The notes under the pieces: model-generated
Told to the model about the DNA's origin: nothing
Database searches by the model: none
Seen by the model: only the letters and a program-made list of their open reading frames with translations
Shown: positions 53,801-64,000 of the stretch, one piece after another
Numbering within the stretch: position 1 is the stretch's first letter
Layout of the letters: each line of letters begins with the position of its first letter
Assembly: GCA_030063045.1 (NCBI GenBank)
Contig: JAQSEB010000084.1
Span: forward strand, 62,001 to 126,000
Length of the DNA: 64,000 bases
DNA from: Pratylenchus scribneri
Taxonomy: Eukaryota; Nematoda; Chromadorea; Rhabditida; Pratylenchidae
Direction: 5' to 3'
Translations under genes and position numbers: made by a program

Positions 53801-56800
53801 TGATTAAGGAAAATGCTGGTGGATAGGGTGAACTAGGTGATTAAGGAAAATGCTGGTGGATAGGGTGAACTTGGTGATTAAGGAAAATGCTGGTGGATAG
53901 GGTGAACTAGGTGATTAAGGAAAATGCTGGTGGGTAGGGTGAACTAGGTGATTAAGGAAAATGCAGGTGGGTAGGGTGAACTAGGTGATTAAGGAAAATG
54001 CAGGTGGGTAGGGTGAACTAGGTGATTAAGGAAAATGCAGGTGGGTAGGGTGAACTAGGTGATTAAGGAAAATGCTGGTGGATAGGGTGAACTAGGTGAT
54101 TAAGGAAAATGCAGGTGGGTAGGGTGAACTAGGTGATTAAGGAAAATGCTGGTGGATAGGGTGAACTAGGTGATTAAGGAAAATGCTGGTGGGTAGGGTG
54201 AACTAGGTGATTAAGGAAAATGCTGGTGGATAGGGTGAACTAGGTGATTAAGGAAAATGCTGGTGGGTAGGGTGAACTAAGTGATTAAGGAAAATGCTGG
54301 TGGATAGGGTGAACTAGGTGATTAAGGAAAATGCAGGTGGGTAGGGTGAACTAGGTGATTAAGGAAAATGCTGGTGGATAGGGTGAACTAGGTGATTAAG
54401 GAAAATGCTGGTGGGTAGGGTGAACTAGGTGATTAAGGAAAATGCTGGTGGATAGGGTGAACTAGGTGATTAAGGAAAATGCTGGTGGGTAGGGTGAACT
54501 TGGTGATTAAGGAAAATGCAGGTGGGTAAGGTGAACTAGGTGATTAAGGAAAATGCTGGTGGATAGGGTGAACTTGGTGATTAAGGAAAATGCTGGTGGG
54601 TAGGGTGAACTAGGTGATTAAGGAAAATGCAGGTGGGTAAGGTGAACTAGGTGATTAAGGAAAATGCTGGTGGATAGGGTGAACTTGGTGATTAAGGAAA
54701 ATGCTGGTGGGTAGGGTGAACTTGGTGATTAAGGAAAATGCAGGTGGATAGGGTGAACTAGGTGATTAAGGAAAATGCTGGTGGATAGGGTGAACTTGGT
54801 GATTAAGGAAAATGCTGGTGGGTAGGGTGAACTAGGTGATTAAGGAAAATGCAGGTGGATAGGATGAACTAGGTGATTAAGGAAAATGCTGGTGGATAGG
54901 GTGAACTTGGTGATTAAGGAAAATGCTGGTGGGTAGGGTGAACTTGGTGATTAAGGAAAATGCAGGTGGATAGGGTGAACTAGGTGATTAAGGAAAATGC
55001 TGGTGGATAGGGTGAACTTGGTGATTAAGGAAAATGCTGGTGGATAGGGTGAACTAGGTGATTAAGGAAAATGCAGGTGGGTAGGGTGAACTAGGTGATT
55101 AAGGAAAATGCTGGTGGATAGGGTGAACTAGGTGATTAAGGAAAATGCTGGTGGATAGGGTAAACTAGGTGATCGAGTAAGATGCAGGTGGATAGGGTGA
55201 AGTTGGTGATTAAGGAAAATGCAGGTGGATTGGGTGAACTAGGTGATCGAGTAAGATGCAGGTGGGTAGGGTGAACTAAGTGATTAAGGAAAATGCTGGT
55301 GGATAGGGTGAACAAGGAGATTAAGGAAAATGCAGATGGGTAGGGTGAACTAGGTGATTAAGGAAAATGCAGGTGGGTAGTTTGAACTAGGTGATTAAGG
55401 AAAATGCAGGTGGGTAGGGTGAACTAGGTGATTAAGGAAAATGCTGGAGGATAGGGTGAACTAGGTGATTAAGGAAAATGCAGGTGGGTAGGATGAACTA
55501 GGTGATTAAGGAAAATGCTGGTGGGTAGGGTGAACTAGGTGATTAAGGAAAATGCAGGTGGGTAGGGTGAACTAGGTGATTAAGGAAAATGCTGGTGGAT
55601 AGGGTGAACTAGGTGATTAAGGAAAATGCTGGAGGATAGAGTGAACTAGGTGATTAAGGAAAATGCAGGTGGGTAGGATGAACTAGGTGATCGAGTAAGA
55701 TGCAGGTGGGTAGGGTGAACTAGGTGATTAAGGAAAATGCAGGTAGGTTAGGGTGAACTAGGTGATCGAGTAAGATGCAGGTGGATAGGGTGAACTAAGT
55801 GATTAAGGAAAATGCAGGTGGGTAAGGTGAACTAGGTGATTAAGGAAAATGCTGGTGGATAGGGTGAACTAGGTGATTAAGGAAAATGCAGGTGGGTAGG
55901 GTGAACTAGGTGATTAAGGAAAATGATGGTGGATAGGGTGAACTTGGTGATTAAGGAAAATGCTGGTGGATAGGGTGAACTAGGTGATTAAGGAAAATGC
56001 AGGTGGGTAGGGTGAACTAGGTGATTAAGGAAAATGCAGGTGGGTAGGGTGAACTAGGTGATTAAGGAAAATGCTGGTGGATAGGGTGAACTAGGTGATT
56101 AAGGAAAATGCAGGTGGGTAGGGTGAACTAGGCGATTAAGGAAAATGCAGGTGGGTAGGGTGAACTTGGTGATTAAGGAAAATGCTGGTGGGTAGGGTGA
56201 ACTAGGTGATTAAGGAAAATGCAGGTGGGTAAGGTGAACTAGGTGATTAAGGAAAATGCTGGTGGATAGGGTGAACTTGGTGATTAAGGAAAATGCTGGT
56301 GGGTAGGGTGAACTTGGTGATTAAGGAAAATGCAGGTGGGTAGGGTGAACTAGGTGATTAAGGAAAATGCTGGTGGATAGGGTGAACAAGGAGATTAAGG
56401 AAAATGCAGATGGGTAGGGTGAACTAGGTGATTAAGGAAAATGCAGGTGGGTAGGGTGAACTAGGTGATTAAGGAAAATGCTGGTGGATAGGGTGAACTA
56501 GGTGATTAAGGAAAATGCTGGAGGATAGGGTGAACTAGGTGATTAAGGAAAATGCAGGTGGGTAGGATGAACTAGGTGATTAAGGAAAATGCTGGTGGGT
56601 AGGGTGAACTAGGTGATTAAGGAAAATGCAGGTGGGTAGGGTGAACTTGGTGATTAAGGAAAATGCTGGTGGATAGGGTGAACTAGGTGATTAAGGAAAA
56701 TGCAGGTGGGTAGGGTGAACTAGGTGATTAAGGAAAATGCAGGTGGGTAGGGTGAACTAGGTGATTAAGGAAAATGCTGGTGGATAGGGTGAACTAGGTT

Positions 56801-59800
56801 ATTAAGGAAAATGCTGGTGGGTAGGGTGAACTAGGTGATTAAGGAAAATGCAGGTGGATAGGGTGAACTTGGTGATTAAGGAAAATGCTGGTGGATAGGG
56901 TGAACTAGGTGATTAAGGAAAATGCAGGTGGGTAGGGTGAACTAGGTGATTAAGGAAAATGCAGGTGGGTAGGGTGAACTAGGTGATTAAGGAAAATGCT
57001 GGTGGATAGGGTGAACTAGGTTATTAAGGAAAATGCTGGTGGGTAGGGTGAACTAGGTGATTAAGGAAAATGCAGGTGGGTAGGGTGAACTAGGTGATTA
57101 AGGAAAATGCTGGTGGATAGGGTGAACTTGGTGATTAAGGAAAATGCTGGTGGGTAGGGTGAACTAGGTGATTAAGGAAAATGCAGGTGGGTAAGGTGAA
57201 CTAGGTGATTAAGGAAAATGCTGGTGGATAGGGTGAACTTGGTGATTAAGGAAAATGCTGGTGGGTAGGGTGAACTTGGTGATTAAGGAAAATGCAGGTG
57301 GATAGGATGAACTAGGTGATTAAGGAAAATGCAGGTGGATTGGGTGAACTAGGTGATCGAGTAAGATGCAGGTGGGTAGGGTGAACTAAGTGATTAAGGA
57401 AAATGCTGGTGGATAGGGTAAACTAGGTGATCGAGTAAGATGCAGGTGGATAGGGTGAAGTTGGTGATTAAGGAAAATGCAGGTGGATTGGGTGAACTAG
57501 GTGATCGAGTAAGATGCAGGTGGGTAGGGTGAACTAGGTAATTAAGGAAAATGCAGGTGGGTAGGGTGAACTAGGTGATTAAGGAAAATGCTGGTGGATA
57601 GGGTGAACTAGGTGATTAAGGAAATTGCAGGTGGGTAGAGTGAACTAGGTGATTAAGGAAAATGCTGGTGGATAGGGTGAACTAGGTGATAAAGGAAAAT
57701 GCTGGTGGATAGGGTGAACTAGGTGATAAAGGAAAATGCTGGTGGATAGGGTGAACTAGGTGATTAAGGAAAATGCAGGTGGGTAGGGTGAACTAGGTGA
57801 TTAAGGAAAATGCTGTTGGATAGGGTGAACTAGGTGATAAAGGAAAATGCTGGTGGATAGGGTGAACTAGGTGATTAAGGAAAATGCAGGTGGGTAGGGT
57901 GAACTAGGTGATTAAGGAAAATGCTGGTGGGTAGGGTGAACTAGGTGATTAAGGAAAATGCTGTTGGGTAGGGTGAACTTGGTGATTAAGGAAAATGCTG
58001 GTGGGTAGGGTGAACTAGGTGATTAAGAAAAATGCTGGTGGGTAGGGTGAACTAGGTGATTAAGGAAAATGCAGGTGGGTAGAGTGAACTAGGTGATTAA
58101 GGAAAATGCTGGTGGATAGGGTAAACTAGGTGATCGAGTAAGATGCAGGTGGATAGGGTGAAGTTGGTGATTAAGGAAAATGCAGGTGGATTGGGTGAAC
58201 TAGGTGATCGAGTAAGATGCAGGTGGGTAGGGTGAACTAAGTGATTAAGGAAAATGCTGGTGGATAGGGTGAACAAGGAGATTAAGGAAAATGCAGATGG
58301 GTAGGGTGAACTAGGTGATTAAGGAAAATGCAGGTGGGTAGTTTGAACTAGGTGATTAAGGAAAATGCAGGTGGGTAGGGTGAACTAGGTGATTAAGGAA
58401 AATGCTGGAGGATAGGGTGAACTAGGTGATTAAGGAAAATGCAGGTGGGTAGGATGAACTAGGTGATTAAGGAAAATGCTGGTGGGTAGGGTGAACTAGG
58501 TGATTAAGGAAAATGCAGGTGGGTAGGGTGAACTAGGTGATTAAGGAAAATGCTGGTGGATAGGGTGAACTAGGTGATTAAGGAAAATGCTGGAGGATAG
58601 GGTGAACTAGGTGATTAAGGAAAATGCAGGTGGGTAGGATGAACTAGGTGATCGAGTAAGATGCAGGTGGGTAGGGTGAACTAGGTGATTAAGGAAAATG
58701 CAGGTAGGTTAGGGTGAACTAGGTGATCGAGTAAGATGCAGGTGGATAGGGTGAACTAAGTGATTAAGGAAAATGCAGGTGGGTAAGGTGAACTAGGTGA
58801 TTAAGGAAAATGCTGGTGGATAGGGTGAACTAGGTGATTAAGGAAAATGCAGGTGGGTAGGGTGAACTAGGTGATTAAGGAAAATGATGGTGGATAGGGT
58901 GAACTTGGTGATTAAGGAAAATGCTGGTGGATAGGGTGAACTAGGTGATTAAGGAAAATGCAGGTGGGTAGGGTGAACTAGGTGATTAAGGAAAATGCAG
59001 GTGGGTAGGGTGAACTAGGTGATTAAGGAAAATGCTGGTGGATAGGGTGAACTAGGTTATTAAGGAAAATGCTGGTGGGTAGGGTGAACTAGGTGATTAA
59101 GGAAAATGCAGGTGGGTAGGGTGAACTAGGTGATTAAGGAAAATGCTGGTGGATAGGGTGAACAAGGAGATTAAGGAAAATGCAGATGGGTAGGGTGAAC
59201 TAGGTGATTAAGGAAAATGCAGGTGGGTAGGGTGAACTAGGTGATTAAGGAAAATGCTGGTGGATAGGGTGAACTAGGTGATTAAGGAAAATGCTGGAGG
59301 ATAGGGTGAACTAGGTGATTAAGGAAAATGCAGGTGGGTAGGATGAACTAGGTGATTAAGGAAAATGCTGGTGGGTAGGGTGAACTAGGTGATTAAGGAA
59401 AATGCAGGTGGGTAGGGTGAACTTGGTGATTAAGGAAAATGCTGGTGGATAGGGTGAACTAGGTGATTAAGGAAAATGCAGGTGGGTAGGGTGAACTAGG
59501 TGATTAAGGAAAATGCAGGTGGGTAGGGTGAACTAGGTGATTAAGGAAAATGCTGGTGGATAGGGTGAACTAGGTTATTAAGGAAAATGCTGGTGGGTAG
59601 GGTGAACTAGGTGATTAAGGAAAATGCAGGTGGATAGGGTGAACTTGGTGATTAAGGAAAATGCTGGTGGATAGGGTGAACTAGGTGATTAAGGAAAATG
59701 CAGGTGGGTAGGGTGAACTAGGTGATTAAGGAAAATGCAGGTGGGTAGGGTGAACTAGGTGATTAAGGAAAATGCTGGTGGATAGGGTGAACTAGGTTAT

Positions 59801-62800
59801 TAAGGAAAATGCTGGTGGGTAGGGTGAACTAGGTGATTAAGGAAAATGCAGGTGGGTAGGGTGAACTAGGTGATTAAGGAAAATGCTGGTGGATAGGGTG
59901 AACTTGGTGATTAAGGAAAATGCTGGTGGGTAGAGTGAACTAGGTGATTAAGGAAAATGCAGGTGGGTAAGGTGAACTAGGTGATTAAGGAAAATGCTGG
60001 TGGATAGGGTGAACTTGGTGATTAAGGAAAATGCTGGTGGGTAGGGTGAACTTGGTGATTAAGGAAAATGCTGGTGGGTAGGGTGAACTAGGTGATTAAG
60101 GAAAATGCAGGTGGATAGGGTGAACTTGGTGATTAAGGAAAATGCTGGTGGGTAGGGTGAACTAGGTGATAAAGGAAAATGCAGGTGGGTAGGGTGAACT
60201 AGGTGATTAAGGAAAATGCTGGTGGGTAGGGTGAACTAGGTGATTAAGGAAAATGCTGGTGGATAGGGTGAACTAGGTGATTAAGGAAAATGCAGGTGGG
60301 TAGGGTGAACTAGGTGATTAAGGAAAATGCAGGTGGGTAGGGTGAACTAGGTGATTAAGGAAAATGCAGGTGGGTAGGGTGAACTAGGTGATTAAGGAAA
60401 ATGTTGGTGGGTAGGGTGAACTAGGTGATTAAGGAAAATGCTGGTGGGTAGGGTGAACTAGGTGATTAAGGAAAATGCTGGTGGGTAGGGTGAACTAGGT
60501 GATTAAGGAAAATGCTGGTGGATAGGGTGAACTAGGTGATTAAGGAAAATGCTGGTGGATAGGGTGAACTTGGTGATTAAGGAAAATGCTGGTGGATAGG
60601 GTGAACTAGGTGATTAAGGAAAATGCTGGTGGGTAGGGTGAACTAGGTGATTAAGGAAAATGCTGGTGGGTAGGGTGAACTAGGTGATTAAGAAAAATGC
60701 TGGTGGGTAGGGTGAACTAGGTGATTAAGGAAAATGCAGGTGGGTAGAGTGAACTAGGTGATTAAGGAAAATGCTGGTGGATAGGGTAAACTAGGTGATC
60801 GAGTAAGATGCAGGTGGATAGGGTGAACTAGGTGATAAAGGAAAATGCTGGTGGATAGGGTAAACTAGGTGATCGAGTAAGATGCAGGTGGATAGGGTGA
60901 ACTAGGTGATAAAGGAAAATGCTGGTGGATAGGGTGAACTAGGTGATTAAGGAAAATGCAGGTGGGTAGGGTGAACTAGGTGATTAAGGAAAATGCTGTT
61001 GGATAGGGTGAACTAGGTGATAAAGGAAAATGCTGGTGGATAGGGTGAACTAGGTGATTAAGGAAAATGCAGGTGGGTAGGGTGAACTAGGTGATTAAGG
61101 AAAATGCTGGTGGGTAGGGTGAACTAGGTGATTAAGGAAAATGCTGTTGGGTAGGGTGAACTTGGTGATTAAGGAAAATGCTGGTGGGTAGGGTGAACTA
61201 GGTGATTAAGAAAAATGCTGGTGGGTAGGGTGAACTAGGTGATTAAGGAAAATGCAGGTGGGTAGAGTGAACTAGGTGATTAAGGAAAATGCTGGTGGAT
61301 AGGGTAAACTAGGTGATCGAGTAAGATGCAGGTGGATAGGGTGAAGTTGGTGATTAAGGAAAATGCAGGTGGATTGGGTGAACTAGGTGATCGAGTAAGA
61401 TGCAGGTGGGTAGGGTGAACTAAGTGATTAAGGAAAATGCTGGTGGATAGGGTGAACAAGGAGATTAAGGAAAATGCAGATGGGTAGGGTGAACTAGGTG
61501 ATTAAGGAAAATGCAGGTGGGTAGTTTGAACTAGGTGATTAAGGAAAATGCAGGTGGGTAGGGTGAACTAGGTGATTAAGGAAAATGCTGGAGGATAGGG
61601 TGAACTAGGTGATTAAGGAAAATGCAGGTGGGTAGGATGAACTAGGTGATTAAGGAAAATGCTGGTGGGTAGGGTGAACTAGGTGATTAAGGAAAATGCA
61701 GGTGGGTAGGGTGAACTAGGTGATTAAGGAAAATGCTGGTGGATAGGGTGAACTAGGTGATTAAGGAAAATGCTGGAGGATAGGGTGAACTAGGTGATTA
61801 AGGAAAATGCAGGTGGGTAGGATGAACTAGGTGATCGAGTAAGATGCAGGTGGGTAGGGTGAACTAGGTGATTAAGGAAAATGCAGGTAGGTTAGGGTGA
61901 ACTAGGTGATCGAGTAAGATGCAGGTGGATAGGGTGAACTAAGTGATTAAGGAAAATGCAGGTGGGTAAGGTGAACTAGGTGATTAAGGAAAATGCTGGT
62001 GGATAGGGTGAACTAGGTGATTAAGGAAAATGCAGGTGGGTAGGGTGAACTAGGTGATTAAGGAAAATGATGGTGGATAGGGTGAACTTGGTGATTAAGG
62101 AAAATGCTGGTGGATAGGGTGAACTAGGTGATTAAGGAAAATGCAGGTGGGTAGGGTGAACTAGGTGATTAAGGAAAATGCAGGTGGGTAGGGTGAACTA
62201 GGTGATTAAGGAAAATGCTGGTGGATAGGGTGAACTAGGTTATTAAGGAAAATGCTGGTGGGTAGGGTGAACTAGGTGATTAAGGAAAATGCAGGTGGGT
62301 AGGGTGAACTAGGTGATTAAGGAAAATGCTGGTGGATAGGGTGAACAAGGAGATTAAGGAAAATGCAGATGGGTAGGGTGAACTAGGTGATTAAGGAAAA
62401 TGCAGGTGGGTAGGGTGAACTAGGTGATTAAGGAAAATGCTGGTGGATAGGGTGAACTAGGTGATTAAGGAAAATGCTGGAGGATAGGGTGAACTAGGTG
62501 ATTAAGGAAAATGCAGGTGGGTAGGATGAACTAGGTGATTAAGGAAAATGCTGGTGGGTAGGGTGAACTAGGTGATTAAGGAAAATGCAGGTGGGTAGGG
62601 TGAACTTGGTGATTAAGGAAAATGCTGGTGGATAGGGTGAACTAGGTGATTAAGGAAAATGCAGGTGGGTAGGGTGAACTAGGTGATTAAGGAAAATGCA
62701 GGTGGGTAGGGTGAACTAGGTGATTAAGGAAAATGCTGGTGGATAGGGTGAACTAGGTTATTAAGGAAAATGCTGGTGGGTAGGGTGAACTAGGTGATTA

Positions 62801-64000
62801 AGGAAAATGCAGGTGGATAGGGTGAACTTGGTGATTAAGGAAAATGCTGGTGGATAGGGTGACCTAGGTGATTAAGGAAAATGCAGGTGGGTAGGGTGAA
62901 CTAGGTGATTAAGGAAAATGCAGGTGGGTAGGGTGAACTAGGTGATTAAGGAAAATGCTGGTGGATAGGGTGAACTAGGTTATTAAGGAAAATGCTGGTG
63001 GGTAGGGTGAACTAGGTGATTAAGGAAAATGCAGGTGGGTAGGGTGAACTAGGTGATTAAGGAAAATGCTGGTGGATAGGGTGAACTTGGTGATTAAGGA
63101 AAATGCTGGTGGGTAGGGTGAACTAGGTGATTAAGGAAAATGCAGGTGGGTAAGGTGAACTAGGTGATTAAGGAAAATGCTGGTGGATAGGGTGAACTTG
63201 GTGATTAAGGAAAATGCTGGTGGGTAGGGTGAACTTGGTGATTAAGGAAAATGCAGGTGGATAGGATGAACTAGGTGATTAAGGAAAATGCTGGTGGATA
63301 GGGTGAACTTGGTGATTAAGGAAAATGCTGGTGGGTAGGGTGAACTAGGTGATTAAGGAAAATGCAGGTGGGTAGGGTGAACTAGGTGATTAAGGAAAAT
63401 GCTGGTGGGTAGGGTGAACTAGGTGATTAAGGAAAATGCTGGTGGATAGGGTGAACTAGGTGATTAAGGAAAATGCAGGTGGGTAGGGTGAACTAGGTGA
63501 TTAAGGAAAATGCAGGTGGGTAGGGTGAACTAGGTGATTAAGGAAAATGCAGGTGGGTAGGGTGAACTAGGTGATTAAGGAAAATGCTGGTGGATAGGGT
63601 GAACTTGGTGATTAAGGAAAATGCTGGTGGATAGGGTGAACTAGGTGATTAAGGAAAATGTTGGTGGGTAGGGTGAACTAGGTGATTAAGGAAAATGCTG
63701 GTGGGTAGGGTGAACTAGGTGATTAAGGAAAATGCTGGTGGGTAGGGTGAACTAGGTGATTAAGGAAAATGCTGGTGGATAGGGTGAACTAGGTGATTAA
63801 GGAAAATGCTGGTGGATAGGGTGAACTTGGTGATTAAGGAAAATGCTGGTGGATAGGGTGAACTAGGTGATTAAGGAAAATGCTGGTGGGTAGGGTGAAC
63901 TAGGTGATTAAGGAAAATGCTGGTGGGTAGGGTGAACTAGGTGATTAAGGAAAATGCTGGTGGGTAGGGTGAACTAGGTGATTAAAGAAAATGCACGTGG
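47823..64000 (+). repeat. 37-bp G-rich satellite array continuing to the window end (about 437 units)
   Basis: Same unit and orientation as before the BEL insertion; the array was one block. Extra variants here include a 38-bp unit (GCAGGTAGGTTAGGGTG), AACAAGGAGATT with GCAGATGGG, GTAGTTTGAAC and GCTGGAGG. Markers recur at 2961 bp (55311/58272, 55381/58342) and 3183 bp (57961/61144, 58272/61455, 58342/61525, 59161/62344), showing local multi-kilobase tandem duplications. No gene is visible up to 64000. Confidence 0.98.

Overview
The window looks like a eukaryotic nuclear genome, most likely a nematode and possibly a plant-parasitic (root-knot type) one. The evidence is AT-rich DNA with short introns (one of about 47 bp), BEL/Pao retrotransposons, one BEL element carrying a phlebovirus-like envelope of the kind known from nematode BEL elements, and no bacterial features. 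The species call is inference.

Layout. (1) 2-4150 (+): the 3' part of a BEL/Pao polyprotein, with an integrase that runs in one frame into an unassigned region, a NADAR domain and a terminal-nucleotidyltransferase-like module. (2) 4151-4763: noncoding, with a tRNA-like Pol III segment. (3) 4764-8231 (+): eight recognisable exons of an SLC5-type sodium/solute symporter, with fold-back MITEs and a 34-36 bp minisatellite in its introns. (4) 5480-17873: a large inverted duplication. The symporter 3' half and a 37-bp satellite are mirrored around about 2.8 kb that holds a broken BEL gag, itself interrupted by an 896-bp hAT-like MITE. (5) 17874-37366 and 47823-64000: about 35 kb of the same 37-bp satellite, with multi-kilobase higher-order duplications. 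(6) 37367-47822 (-): a complete BEL/Pao element inserted in the satellite. It has 366-bp LTRs differing at one base, a 5-bp target duplication GATAG, a 2714-codon Gag-Pol-Env frame and an in-frame TAG within the envelope.

How it fits together. The satellite is strongly G-rich on the + strand (15 G and 2 C per 37 bp) and keeps one orientation everywhere except in the mirrored arm. No canonical nematode TTAGGC array was noticed. Root-knot nematodes are reported to have lost TTAGGC telomeres and to carry G-rich, oriented composite repeats at chromosome ends, so I infer that this satellite may be telomeric or subtelomeric. The palindrome (gene, array, centre, inverted array, inverted gene cut in an intron and followed directly by a new array) then looks like a sister-chromatid fusion, breakage and repeat-healing event. 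Two BEL elements lie in or against the array. The retroelement-encoded NADAR plus nucleotidyltransferase fusion is the most novel protein in the window.
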